A DNA stretch of 37,831 nt from Pseudomonadota bacterium (GCA_022360105.1 JAKSDL010000440.1:1-37831), one strand, 5' to 3'. Positions 1 to 8,459 are shown, counted from the stretch's first letter. Numbers and translations are program-made. Notes: generated by a model not told the origin, from the sequence alone.

Positions 1-106
1 TGCCTTTACCAAACTGATTTCCTTCCTGTTTTCGATTTCAACATCGTTTATTCCAAACTCGAAAAATTAGTATCCCTTCAGCTTGCAGTTTTTTGAGTTC
101 ATCCAT
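1..106 (-). pseudogene. Frameshifted remnant resembling the C-terminal end of a DUF559/Vsr-like endonuclease
   Basis: On the minus strand an ATG at 106 opens a short frame reading MDELKKLQAEGILIFRVWN and then runs into a stop. Removing one base from the T run at 47-49 (A run on the minus strand) lets the reading continue as WNNDVEIENRKEISLVKA to the window edge. The pattern of residues ending in RVWNNDV resembles the last helix and strand of DUF559 endonucleases, which usually read RFWNNDV or similar. The upstream part of the domain is not present in any frame, because stops lie just before the ATG. I infer a decayed fragment, although a one-base sequencing error and chance similarity both remain possible. 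The rest of 107-292 holds no gene I can support. Confidence 0.35.
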
Positions 107-292
107 ATTTTATCTAATAAATTGATATCATAAAACATATCTTCCAAAATATCTCCAACTTTTATTGTTTCTCAAACAAGCAAAAATTGTTTTCCATTTG
201 CTGTTTTGATAAAAACAACCATCTTTTGTTTTGTCCTTGATGATGTATCGGACAAAGTTGATTCAATGATTCGAAATAAAATTGGTTAATAG

Positions 293-1522
293 ATGATTCT
301 TCAATGGTTTTTGGAAAATAGGAACCCGAAAAAGATTATCCTGCTTCATGGTGACTCGGTCAGCTTGTTTGAAGACAATTCTCTTGCCGGCATATCAATA
401 GGAAACGATCTGATTCAGACATTAAAAGATTGTGGTAATTCTCAGCTTTTGTTTGCTGCACCATTTGCTTATACACATGTTCAAGAAACAGTTCATTTGA
501 AGCGAAACGAGCTCCAACAGGCAGACCGGCAAACTCTTGAGTTCAGTCGATTTCGAAATCAAAACAGAATCCTTGAATCGACAGCAATTAGCAAGGAAAC
601 AGCAATTACCACCTTTACACATCTTTCAGAACGAGCTGTAAAGTTAATTCAAAAGATTAAAAGCAACAAATTAAAACTAAGCTGGAAACCAGCGATTGCC
701 CACTTGATCCAACAGCATATAAAATATAGTACAGAAGGCTCACAGCATAATTTAGAGTTGATTTTGGATCAAGAGATTCTACACATGGGCTGGAAAGATA
801 GTAGGATCTGTTGCCGGCATCTTTATTTTTGGCCACAAAACGGTTCTCATAATGAAAAGTCTGCACGGGCAAAAAATGTTCTTCAATCAGATTATGCTGC
901 ATCCATACTGAGTTCTATTGACCTGCATAATATTGGTAATAACACCTCTCATCTTGATCTGCTTTGCCAAGGCTTGCTTTTTCCTCCACAAAAACCAAAA
1001 CAGGTCAAGAGTGTCCGAAAAGCCACCAAAAGTAGAAATAAAACAGTATTTAAAAGAGCTCACATTAAATTTCTGGCCGTTGCGTTGACTTGCCTGCTGG
1101 TCGTTTGGGCCATTGGTTTGAAGATACAACTTCAGGAGTTAAGAGCAGAAAGAAGTCAACTGAACAAAACTGTACGCGCTTTGAGGCACTCCTCAGCCAA
1201 ACTGGAACAAATGGCATCCGGGGAAAGATCTCTGGTAAAAGCCGAATCCCTGGCTGACACTTTGAAAAGGAATTCGATTGAATCAACCGATTTGATCGAT
1301 CGATTGCAACTCCTTCTCCCTGAGACTTCGTGGATTAAGAGCTTAAAAATGAAGCAAAAAACCATTCAAATTCAGATTCTTGATACGGAAAACTCAAGCA
1401 TTTCAGAGCAACTAACCAGTCTGAGTAAAGCCTTGGGGAATGTTGAATTAGAAAACAATTCGAATTTAGTCATCGATAACATGTCATTAAGAGCAAGAAC
1501 TTTCACTATTCATTTAAAATAA
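293..1522 (+). CDS. GspL/PilN-like inner-membrane platform protein
   Basis: This 409-residue protein has a cytoplasmic part (about 1-255), one membrane segment (about 257-278, FLAVALTCLLVVWAIG), a heptad-rich stretch (about 280-330) and a small periplasmic domain. The end contains LLPETSWIKSLKMKQKTIQI, which resembles the ferredoxin-like domain of PilN/GspL. Such proteins link the cytoplasmic ATPase to the periplasmic part of type IV pilus or type II secretion machines. The N-terminal half is too divergent for me to confirm an actin-like fold. The next two genes look like PilO and PilP, separated by 4 bp and overlapping respectively, which supports an alignment-subcomplex operon. No strong ribosome-binding site precedes the ATG. 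It is distinct from the second GspL-like gene near 24.2 kb. The family-level call is fairly safe, but pilus versus secretion is undecided. Confidence 0.65.
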   Translation: MILQWFLENRNPKKIILLHGDSVSLFEDNSLAGISIGNDLIQTLKDCGNSQLLFAAPFAYTHVQETVHLKRNELQQADRQTLEFSRFRNQNRILESTAISKETAITTFTHLSERAVKLIQKIKSNKLKLSWKPAIAHLIQQHIKYSTEGSQHNLELILDQEILHMGWKDSRICCRHLYFWPQNGSHNEKSARAKNVLQSDYAASILSSIDLHNIGNNTSHLDLLCQGLLFPPQKPKQVKSVRKATKSRNKTVFKRAHIKFLAVALTCLLVVWAIGLKIQLQELRAERSQLNKTVRALRHSSAKLEQMASGERSLVKAESLADTLKRNSIESTDLIDRLQLLLPETSWIKSLKMKQKTIQIQILDTENSSISEQLTSLSKALGNVELENNSNLVIDNMSLRARTFTIHLK

Positions 1523-1526
1523 CTTC

Positions 1527-2081
1527 ATGATTCCCGATAAAAGTATCTTCAAAAACAGAATGATTCAGTTAATAGGGCTGCTAATTACGGTCCAGCTTTT
1601 TCTAATCTTTGAGCATATTCTACCTGCATATGACAAAATTCCGTATTTTCAGTCAAAGATCGAAACCTCAAAACAGGAGATGTTTAATCTGGAGATTAAT
1701 CATGACCATCTTTCCTTTTACCAGGAGAAAAAAAAGGATTCTCATGCCAGGTTGGAGGAATATCAAGCTCATTTTAAGAGACTTAATAACTCCAGCTACC
1801 TTCAAAATCAGATAAATATCTTAAGTCAAAACAATAAATTAGAGGTGATTAATCAACAATTTCAAACGGACAAAAGCAACCCGGATCTCTTGCGAATTAC
1901 CGTTTCCCTCTCTCTAAAAGGATATTACAAGCAATTGATCACTTTTATTGATGAAGCTGGCAAATTGGACTCGTTCATCGCTATTTCAGAGATTGAAATG
2001 AACAATCAATCCCCTCTCTCTGAAAATCCAGAAATCCTGACTAAAGTAATCCTCACAGTGTATCTTCCGAATATCACATGA
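1527..2081 (+). CDS. PilO/GspM-like periplasmic platform protein
   Basis: The 184-residue product has a short cytoplasmic start, one membrane helix (about 13-32, MIQLIGLLITVQLFLIF), a predicted coiled coil (about 40-90) and a C-terminal alpha/beta domain. The segment LRITVSLSLKGYYKQLITFI, followed by a hydrophobic strand near SFIAISEIEM, is the characteristic beta-alpha-beta pattern of PilO proteins. PilO pairs with PilN in the inner-membrane alignment subcomplex. It starts 4 bp after the PilN/GspL-like gene and its stop overlaps the start of the PilP-like gene, so all three are probably made from one transcript. The assignment rests on architecture and context rather than on a diagnostic motif. 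Confidence 0.6.
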   Translation: MIPDKSIFKNRMIQLIGLLITVQLFLIFEHILPAYDKIPYFQSKIETSKQEMFNLEINHDHLSFYQEKKKDSHARLEEYQAHFKRLNNSSYLQNQINILSQNNKLEVINQQFQTDKSNPDLLRITVSLSLKGYYKQLITFIDEAGKLDSFIAISEIEMNNQSPLSENPEILTKVILTVYLPNIT

Positions 2082-2389
2082 AAAGCATCATCTGTTTCAT
2101 TACCTTAACCCTGTTGATCATATCTCAGCCTGTTTCAGCTAATCCGTTTTCTGCAAAGATTAAAAAACGAATGAAACCAAAGCCTCAAAAATCCGTCCAA
2201 AAAATATTGTTCAAAGGATATGCTGTCATTGGTGATCGGCACTTTGGATTAGTGCAGGTCGGTGACTCAAGTTTTGAGGTCGTAGCCGGCGATGTGATCA
2301 AAGGTATTCAGATCATGAAAGTCACCAGTTCTCGTCTTGACTATTCAATGAATAACCAAAGCAGATATATTCTGCTGAATTCCAAATGA
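2078..2389 (+). CDS. PilP/GspC-like periplasmic protein
   Basis: A 103-residue exported protein. Residues 1-21 form a signal sequence (KSIICFITLTLLIISQPVSA). After a short basic linker there is one small beta domain with the pattern FKGYAVIGDRHFGLVQVGD, then a VVAGDVIKGIQIMKV segment. This pattern, in which the ligand value is described and followed by a GD-x-I-x-G turn, is typical of the homology region of GspC and the beta domain of PilP, which touch the secretin. Here the N terminus looks cleavable rather than lipidated, since no lipobox cysteine is present. The ATG overlaps the end of the PilO-like gene by 4 bp (ATGA), so translation is probably coupled. Confidence 0.6.
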   Translation: MKSIICFITLTLLIISQPVSANPFSAKIKKRMKPKPQKSVQKILFKGYAVIGDRHFGLVQVGDSSFEVVAGDVIKGIQIMKVTSSRLDYSMNNQSRYILLNSK

Positions 2390-2504
2390 TCAGTTGTGAT
2401 CAGTTGTTGTCATGACCCTAAAAGTCTAGTAAGATTGCTGTTAAAGGTCAGAGAGACAAAGCGATTTGGAGAAAAAAACCAATTACCTCACAACAGGGAA
2501 GATT

Positions 2505-2846
2505 ATGTCTGGGATTACAAGAGATAGTGTCATCGCAAGCATGCAAGCAGCGGCTGAAAGAATGGGTCTGGATCTGGAGGATTTGCAGGAAATGATAAAT
2601 GAAGTTTTGGAAGACTGTTTAGGTAAGGTACAAAACCTGAAGAAAGCAATTTCAGAGCAAGACCACGCTTCAGTTAAAGCCATTGCCCATGATATTAAAG
2701 GATCAACAGCCAACTATGGTTTGCCCACTGCCAGTGCAATAGCTTTTCAGGTCGAACAGAATAGCGAGGCAGCCACGGTTGAGATGGCGGATTCGCTAAA
2801 TCAACAATTCGAAGAGTTTTCCAAACTTGGGTTGGACAAGCCTTAA
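2505..2846 (+). CDS. Stand-alone HPt (histidine phosphotransfer) protein
   Basis: From the ATG at 2505 the protein has 113 residues and is almost entirely helical. It carries the HPt signature AHDIKGSTANYG, with the phospho-accepting His62 followed by Lys65 and Gly66. HPt proteins relay phosphate between receiver domains in multistep two-component systems. I chose 2505 because AGGGAAGA lies just upstream; an in-frame TTG at 2466 would add 13 residues but has no comparable ribosome-binding site. No kinase or response regulator is adjacent, so its partners are elsewhere. It follows the pilus-like platform genes by 115 bp and might share transcription with them. It converges on the S41 protease gene with only 7 bp between stops. 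Confidence 0.85.
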   Translation: MSGITRDSVIASMQAAAERMGLDLEDLQEMINEVLEDCLGKVQNLKKAISEQDHASVKAIAHDIKGSTANYGLPTASAIAFQVEQNSEAATVEMADSLNQQFEEFSKLGLDKP

Positions 2847-2853
2847 AACTATC

Positions 2854-4035
2854 CTATTTTGCCGAAAGCCTTTTTTCGGCAAGTTCAATTGCCCTCAAAA
2901 ATACCTTATCTTCCTTGCTGTAGCGGATCACAGCTAAGCCATCATTAACTTCCACATCCGGTTTGATACCGATGCCATCAAATTTGATTTCCGACGGAGT
3001 GTAGTAATGAGCCGTTGTGAGTTTTATATACAGGCTATTTCCAACAGGGAAGACCGATTGAACCACACCCTTGCCAAAACTCCTCTCTCCAATGAGTATC
3101 CCGCTTCCTCGGTCCCTGATCGCTCCTGCCAGGATTTCTGAAGCACTGGCTGAATAACTGTTGATCAGCACATAGAGCGCTGGGTGATCTTCAGGTAATG
3201 ATTCACGGGCAACATACCTCTCGATAACCCGATTTTCCCGGTCACGAATTTGAACAATCTCTCCGATGCCTAAAAACAGTTCTGCCACCTCAACTGCGGA
3301 TATCAATAATCCTCCCGGATTACTTCTTAAATCAAGAATTACCGCAGATGAACGCAATTCTTTTACACATGATTTGAGTTCTTGAGCTGTATGCTTCATG
3401 AACTGGTGGATAGCTAAAACAGAGATGGCTGATGAGTGCCTGAGACATTCGACCGAATTCGCCTTTACCAGCACTCTGTTTAACGAGACCTCTTGGTCCG
3501 TTCGGGCATCCTTCGATTTACGGAAACTAATTCGCATACCTGAACCTATGTCCCCTTGGAGCAATTCTCTCAATTCCTGGTAATTGATATCCGCCAAAAC
3601 AACATCATTGATTTTGGAGATCTCATCCCCCGGAGCAAGACCGGCTTTTTTAGCAGGAGATCCTTTATATACTTGGGTTATGATGTACCTGCCATTTTTT
3701 TGGTTGATAGTGACCCCTATTCCAACGTATTTGCCAACAGACTGCAATTCCAGCTTTTTTAAATCTTCGGCACTAAGCACAGTGGAATACGGATCAAGCT
3801 TTTTAACCATTCCTTCGATAGCTGAGCGAATTAATTCATCAGAATTTTTGTTTTTAACATACTCATGCCTAATCAATTGATATACTGTGCTAAACTTCTC
3901 CATGTTTTGAATTTCCACATCGAGAGAATCAGCCAAAACCGGATTGAACCGCATCAAAAGAAAACATCCGTAGATGCAGATAAACATAAGATTTGATTTG
4001 AAATTGGATTTGCTGCCCTTGGTATCAAACATCAT
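2854..4035 (-). CDS. S41 carboxyl-terminal processing protease
   Basis: The 393-residue protein has an N-terminal hydrophobic segment (about 15-35) that looks like a signal peptide or anchor, a PDZ domain (about 100-172, with GIGVTI and GSPAKKAGLAPGD) and an S41 peptidase core. The core shows LRSNPGG, the serine motif SASASEI with the likely nucleophile Ser297, and FGKG with Lys322. The 25-residue spacing between Ser and Lys matches the Ser/Lys dyad of CtpA-type proteases. These enzymes cut exposed C termini of periplasmic or lipoprotein substrates. Its ATG overlaps the end of fxsA by 11 bp, indicating translational coupling. A second, much longer S41 protease is encoded near 19.2 kb. Confidence 0.92.
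   Translation of the reverse strand: MMFDTKGSKSNFKSNLMFICIYGCFLLMRFNPVLADSLDVEIQNMEKFSTVYQLIRHEYVKNKNSDELIRSAIEGMVKKLDPYSTVLSAEDLKKLELQSVGKYVGIGVTINQKNGRYIITQVYKGSPAKKAGLAPGDEISKINDVVLADINYQELRELLQGDIGSGMRISFRKSKDARTDQEVSLNRVLVKANSVECLRHSSAISVLAIHQFMKHTAQELKSCVKELRSSAVILDLRSNPGGLLISAVEVAELFLGIGEIVQIRDRENRVIERYVARESLPEDHPALYVLINSYSASASEILAGAIRDRGSGILIGERSFGKGVVQSVFPVGNSLYIKLTTAHYYTPSEIKFDGIGIKPDVEVNDGLAVIRYSKEDKVFLRAIELAEKRLSAK
2859..2882. other. Perfect 9-bp hairpin at a convergent gene junction
   Basis: TTGCCGAAA (2859-2867) and TTTCGGCAA (2874-2882) form a 9-bp stem with a 6-nt loop. The hairpin lies inside the last codons of the minus-strand S41 protease gene and just past the HPt stop. 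It lacks a proper U tract in either direction, so calling it a terminator is only an inference. Confidence 0.4.
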
Positions 4036-4375
4036 TGATAAAATTGAGTGCCAGTCTTCTGAGAGGAGGAACGAGAAAGGCGATGCCGATCAGATCGCTT
4101 AGAAAACCGGGAATGAGGAGAAGGCAGGCGCCTGTCAGGATAACAGCTTCTTCCCACAATTCCCTGACCACAGGCTCACCTTTATTTAATTCGGCATCCA
4201 GATAGAAAAACAGATTAAAATCCATTTGAGATATTTTCCAGCCACCCCATATGGCCCCGGAAACCTGCGTTATTGTGATAATCAAAATGCCTGTACCTTT
4301 TGATGCAACCACTAAAATGAGAAGATCAAGAAAACATAGTCCGGACAGACTGAGAATTACCGGGAAGGTAAACAT
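4025..4375 (-). CDS. fxsA: FxsA family membrane protein
   Basis: A 116-residue membrane protein with hydrophobic segments near 5-45 and 75-105. The C-terminal half has the FxsA pattern RELWEEAVILTGACLLLIPG followed by FLSDLIG and LVPPLR, where the family typically shows LLLIPGFLTD...LLPPLR. In E. coli FxsA overexpression suppresses F-exclusion of phage T7; its normal role is unclear. AGAAGGAAG lies about 3-11 nt upstream of the start and overlaps the stop region of the upstream small gene. The 3' end overlaps the S41 protease gene, so this sits inside a tight minus-strand operon. Confidence 0.88.
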   Translation of the reverse strand: MFTFPVILSLSGLCFLDLLILVVASKGTGILIITITQVSGAIWGGWKISQMDFNLFFYLDAELNKGEPVVRELWEEAVILTGACLLLIPGFLSDLIGIAFLVPPLRRLALNFINDV

Positions 4376-4384
4376 AGCTTCCTT

Positions 4385-4684
4385 CTAGTCATCTTCTTCA
4401 TCGGTAATCCGTTCTTTTGCAAAAGGGGCTGGCAGCTTTTCCAAAGCATCTATGTATCTATCCATATCCAAGCCTTTTTCTCCGACCAACTCTTCTGCAA
4501 CCTCCATGCTTACCAGATGCCCAACCAGGATGTATGCCTCTTCTCTTGAAAACCCTTCCGACTGCAGACGTTCTATAGTTTCAATAGTTTGAGGTGGATT
4601 GTTTTCAGCGATCTGTTGATCGATGACTGCTTCGATTGCACTCTGCAATCGTTGATTGATTGCTTGAATTTGCTCTTTTTTCAT
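4385..4684 (-). CDS. Small DUF1841-like protein
   Basis: The 99-residue protein is soluble, mostly helical and has an acidic tail (TDEEDD). The central part, ENNPPQTIETIERLQSEGFS followed by REEAYILVGHLVSMEVAEEL, resembles the C-terminal region of DUF1841-type proteins, which pair a PP segment with a helical repeat ending in HxI/V. No catalytic motif is visible and I propose no function. It lies 65 bp downstream of the M16 protease gene and 9 bp before fxsA on the same strand, so it belongs to the same apparent operon. Confidence 0.7.
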   Translation of the reverse strand: MKKEQIQAINQRLQSAIEAVIDQQIAENNPPQTIETIERLQSEGFSREEAYILVGHLVSMEVAEELVGEKGLDMDRYIDALEKLPAPFAKERITDEEDD

Positions 4685-4749
4685 TCACGTAACATTTCAA
4701 TTCATTGATTAAACCGAGGCCTATTTTGGATTTGTGATCCCCACTCCGA

Positions 4750-7677
4750 CTAATTTGCATATACAGGTGATTGGATGATACCAGGCGGATTAGGATAAAA
4801 CTCCATTTTTGATTTAAAAGATTTCACATCAGTAATCTTCGCGCCATTGACCGATTTCAAACGGTGTTTTTTGCCAAAAGCCTGAATGGCAATTTTCCGC
4901 TCGCTTTCCGAATCAAGAAAGATTTCCTGATACATATTGATGACATCTTTTTTGGTAATTTTCTTCAGCATAGAGATTTCTTTGTCAAGATGACCAAAAT
5001 CGTAGCTTTTTGTGGATATTTCGCTCCAATAACGAAACGTCTCTTCACCAAGGTTTTTAGGAGCTTCCATTCTTTTTGCGATCAAAGCCTTCCTGAACTG
5101 ATTAAACTCTTTACTGGTTAATCCCTTTATCTCTTTTAAATACTCTGCCAGAAAGTTTTCGATTCTTCCCTGTAAATAGACCGGATCTTTAACCCCAGAC
5201 TGAATGATGAAATAAAAACCTTCTACCTTATTTGACTGTCGAAATCCGGACCAGACCAAGTAGCCCAATTGTTCAATTGTTCTTAGTTGGTGGTAAAACG
5301 GTTTTTCCAGAATCTGCTGTATCATATCCAATGTTACAGACTGCTTCACAGACCTTGGGCCAACCTGGTAGTGCAGCTCAATAGCTGAATTAACATCCTC
5401 CACTTTTAGTTGGTATATGTAATCAGGCAGAACGGGCACTATCAAAGTCTTTTCCTCAACCTCTTCCACAGATGCAATTTCAGGATTTGTGAAATGTTCT
5501 TCCAACAAGTCGCCCTTAGCCTTCGCGTCTTGGGTCGTTAAATTTCCGTGGGTTAGCATTTCGATCTTCAATTGGGCCAGAAGGCGTGGAATAAACCTTT
5601 TGAGTTTTGATATGGAAACTTGATCAATGACCCTTAAGTAGTCATCCGTGTGCCAAAGAGGTTTGGATAGCAGATGAAAAGATTCGTAAGTTATTCTCTG
5701 AAATGCCTGGGAAAACTTCTGATTTTGCCTTCGCTCCTTTATCTGGTTTTTAAAGATCTTGAATTTACCAGGATCGGGATTGAATTGCTTCATCCCCTTC
5801 ACGATTTCTTGCAATAACAGATTGATGTTTTCCGAATAGCCATTAACATTGATGACGAGTCCGTTAACAGAATTTGATAGTGAGTAGTTTAATCCGGCAA
5901 TACTGGCGGGATAAGAGAATTCATTCAGCTGATCCTTCAATAACAGCACAAAAAGCTTAGTCATTGCTGCATTTTCGACAGTTTCATATGCCAACTTGGA
6001 TGCCATTTGTATCTGTATATTGGCTTTTGGTACCATGAAAGAGTCGTTCTGCTTATACCAGATGCGAATAGCTGGTGTGTCCTTCAATAAGACCGGGTAT
6101 TTTTCTGTGACTTCGATTTTCTTTAATTCAACATTGTCAGGAATAAAAGGATTTGGAGCCGGCAGTTTTAGCTTTTTATTCACTCCCGGTGCTGTCCATT
6201 TCTTCTGTCTTGTTTTGGAAACAGGTTTTACTGCATACTCGGCCCCATACCAGCGTTCCTTTATATTGGTTTTTACCCCGGGATTCACCATCACTATTTG
6301 CAGGTTATCCACCCTCAGGTAGTTTAATAACTCCTTGACCAAGTCAGGTCTAAATTTCTCATAAAGCCATCGGGAGGCGACTGCATCATTACCTGGAACT
6401 TCCTGCATGTTGGCAGCCAGGTACCTGGCATAATCAATAGGATCCTCTTTCTCTTTAAAGCGAAATCCAATTTCTGCCATCTTCTTCATTTCATTGAAGT
6501 ATTTATCTAAACTTTTTTCAGCCTTAATTAACTCCATATATTGAAATATTGTTCTGACTATTTCGTCCGTGTGATTCAATCCTTCCCTTGTCAGCGACAT
6601 TTCGATACCAAAAAAGGAAACATCCAAAGTTCCAAATCCTAATCCGGCAGAAAGAGATGTTGCCCATCCTTTGCTTTTTAAATAGGAAAGTACGCTTCCT
6701 TCTCCTTCATCTCCCAAAAGCTGCGAAATGACAGAGCTAGGTTTGTATCGGTAGTATTTTCTCAATGAAGGCAACGGAAAGGCTAATCGAAGCTGGCGCA
6801 TTGATTTGACAGGCTTGATCAGAATAGTCCTGGGCAATTGATCGGCAATAATAGGAATATCTTTGTACGATTTCCTTTGTGTGTTTTTATTTTCGATTGA
6901 AGAAAAGTATTTGATTGCCAGTTTTTCCAACTGCGAAACAGGATCTTTGCCAACAATCACCAATTTCATTTGATTAGCTGAATAATACTCCTCAAAGTAT
7001 TGGATCAACTGTTTTTGGAGTTCACTGTGGTCCTTATCCTCACCTCTCAATGTTTCTAAATTTCCGGTAGCAAATTGATGGTAAGGGTGATTGGGATTGG
7101 ATGTCTCTTTGATGACCCGATAAATTCTCCGCCTATCATCTTTAATATTTTTGTTATGTTCCGAATTGACCGCGTTAATCTCACGCTCCACAAAGTTGGA
7201 ATCAAATGTTGGCGAAATAAAAAACTGGGCAAATCTATCCAAGGCACCTTCTAAATATTCATTTTGGACTGCAAAAAAGTAGTTGGTGTCCTCAAACGCA
7301 GTGTATGCGTTGCTATACCCCCCGTGAGCCGAGAGAAACCTCCCAAACTCTTCGGGTTCCGGGTATTTCTCATTTCCCAGAAAAAGCATATGCTCTAAAA
7401 AATGAGCAAGTCCCTGCCTTGATTTGGGATCGTTTACCTGTCCGGTTTGAACATCAAGAGCAACAGCTGCCTGATCGCTTTGGGGATCTGAAATCAATAG
7501 AACTTCCAGTTGATTAGTCAGAGTTAGCGTTTTATACTTTCTATTGTCATTCGGGCTCTTAACAACCCGGTGTTTAGGATCGATTGTTGTCATGTTTATG
7601 GGGGAACAAGAGATAAAAAACAGTCCGCTGAAGACAGCAAGTAAAAGAACTTTTGTCAGAAATCTACAAGCCTGCAT
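4750..7677 (-). CDS. M16 (pitrilysin/insulinase-type) zinc protease, probable lipoprotein
   Basis: A full-length 975-residue M16A protease. The inverted zinc motif is HFLEH at 92-96 (His92, Glu95, His96), and the third ligand is Glu173 in NSEHNKN, 77 residues after His96. This is the same spacing as in pitrilysin. The N terminus is a signal sequence ending FFISC, so Cys24 is a plausible lipidation site and the enzyme would be membrane-anchored rather than free in the periplasm. The remaining domains follow the four-domain clamshell layout, including an inactive second M16 half (about 550-960). It degrades medium-size peptides in characterised relatives. The gene is first in a minus-strand run with the DUF1841-like, fxsA and S41 genes. 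It starts 60 bp from the divergent small gene at 7738. Confidence 0.93.
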   Translation of the reverse strand: MQACRFLTKVLLLAVFSGLFFISCSPINMTTIDPKHRVVKSPNDNRKYKTLTLTNQLEVLLISDPQSDQAAVALDVQTGQVNDPKSRQGLAHFLEHMLFLGNEKYPEPEEFGRFLSAHGGYSNAYTAFEDTNYFFAVQNEYLEGALDRFAQFFISPTFDSNFVEREINAVNSEHNKNIKDDRRRIYRVIKETSNPNHPYHQFATGNLETLRGEDKDHSELQKQLIQYFEEYYSANQMKLVIVGKDPVSQLEKLAIKYFSSIENKNTQRKSYKDIPIIADQLPRTILIKPVKSMRQLRLAFPLPSLRKYYRYKPSSVISQLLGDEGEGSVLSYLKSKGWATSLSAGLGFGTLDVSFFGIEMSLTREGLNHTDEIVRTIFQYMELIKAEKSLDKYFNEMKKMAEIGFRFKEKEDPIDYARYLAANMQEVPGNDAVASRWLYEKFRPDLVKELLNYLRVDNLQIVMVNPGVKTNIKERWYGAEYAVKPVSKTRQKKWTAPGVNKKLKLPAPNPFIPDNVELKKIEVTEKYPVLLKDTPAIRIWYKQNDSFMVPKANIQIQMASKLAYETVENAAMTKLFVLLLKDQLNEFSYPASIAGLNYSLSNSVNGLVINVNGYSENINLLLQEIVKGMKQFNPDPGKFKIFKNQIKERRQNQKFSQAFQRITYESFHLLSKPLWHTDDYLRVIDQVSISKLKRFIPRLLAQLKIEMLTHGNLTTQDAKAKGDLLEEHFTNPEIASVEEVEEKTLIVPVLPDYIYQLKVEDVNSAIELHYQVGPRSVKQSVTLDMIQQILEKPFYHQLRTIEQLGYLVWSGFRQSNKVEGFYFIIQSGVKDPVYLQGRIENFLAEYLKEIKGLTSKEFNQFRKALIAKRMEAPKNLGEETFRYWSEISTKSYDFGHLDKEISMLKKITKKDVINMYQEIFLDSESERKIAIQAFGKKHRLKSVNGAKITDVKSFKSKMEFYPNPPGIIQSPVYAN

Positions 7678-7737
7678 AATTGATTTATTTTTCTAATCTC
7701 CTTTAGCCTTCCAAAAGGATCATTTGTTTAAGATGTT

Positions 7738-8067
7738 ATGTTTGAAAAAGCCGTAATTAGAAACCCTGGCTGCCAGTATTGTAGGTATTATATACCACAG
7801 TTCGAGCATAACGGTAAACCGACAACAGAAGCATGTGCCAAAAACGCCCGAAAAATTTTTCAACTAAATCCCCCTACTGGTCAAAGACGAAAATGGAAAT
7901 GGAGCGATTGCGACTATCCTGTTGAAAAAAATAAAAACGGACTCTGCAAGGATTTCCAGATTCATTCCTCTATCTATAAACTGTTGAATTATTTTTCTCT
8001 TTTTATAAGAAGAGCCGGCAAACAATATCCGCCAACCTATAGCGGGGAAATCTGGTGGGAGCCTTAG
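7738..8067 (+). CDS. Small Cys-rich hypothetical protein
   Basis: I do not recognise this 109-residue protein. It has CQYC at 12-15 and further cysteines at 33, 58 and 70, a basic/aromatic patch (RRKWKWSDCDYP) and no signal peptide. The spaced cysteines suggest metal binding, but this is an inference. The C-terminal third is richer in aromatic residues and ends YSGEIWWEP. It is divergent from the M16 protease gene, and its TAG stop overlaps the TAA of the convergent pilin-like gene by 3 bp. The cysteine pattern and use of the whole gap make a real gene likely. Confidence 0.6.
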   Translation: MFEKAVIRNPGCQYCRYYIPQFEHNGKPTTEACAKNARKIFQLNPPTGQRRKWKWSDCDYPVEKNKNGLCKDFQIHSSIYKLLNYFSLFIRRAGKQYPPTYSGEIWWEP

Positions 8068-8459
8068 TTTTCAGGTAAATCGTAAGGCAGGGTCAAACGA
8101 ATTGGCTCTTGAAACGATCCGGCTGTTGTAAATGTGAATGTGACCTTGCCGCTTTGCAACTTCGATCTGCCTACCTGCCATTGTTCTTTTCCCGCCACTG
8201 AAACAGTCAGAAACGTTTCATCTTTATGCTTCAAGTCATCTTCCGCAACATCATCCAGCTTATGTTTCAATATGGGCATTAGACTTTTACATTCGTTGTA
8301 CATAATCCTCTGTGTAATCAAACGCTCGGAAAGAAATGATTGGACAATAGTCTTACGATACCAAAAACCAAGGGAGGTCAAAACTATTAAAGACAGGATA
8401 ATGACCAGCGGTAATATCATGCCCTTATCCCTATTTGGCTTGTTTTTTTGGAACATCAT
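8064..8459 (-). CDS. Orphan type IV pilin-like / PilX- or GspK-like minor pilin
   Basis: This 131-residue protein begins with a short basic leader ending in RDKG, then the hydrophobic helix MILPLVIILSLIVLTSLGFW. That is a prepilin-peptidase type N terminus with cleavage predicted after Gly13. The +5 position is not Glu, as is also the case in PilX- and GspK-like minor pilins. The rest (about 40-131) is a helical spine followed by a beta-rich tail with no recognisable domain. No other pilin or prepilin peptidase gene is adjacent; the pilus/secretion platform genes at 293-2389 and 24157-26883 are the nearest possible partners. ATG ATG gives two alternative starts. I call it by the N terminus alone, so the subtype is uncertain. 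Confidence 0.55.
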   Translation of the reverse strand: MMFQKNKPNRDKGMILPLVIILSLIVLTSLGFWYRKTIVQSFLSERLITQRIMYNECKSLMPILKHKLDDVAEDDLKHKDETFLTVSVAGKEQWQVGRSKLQSGKVTFTFTTAGSFQEPIRLTLPYDLPEN

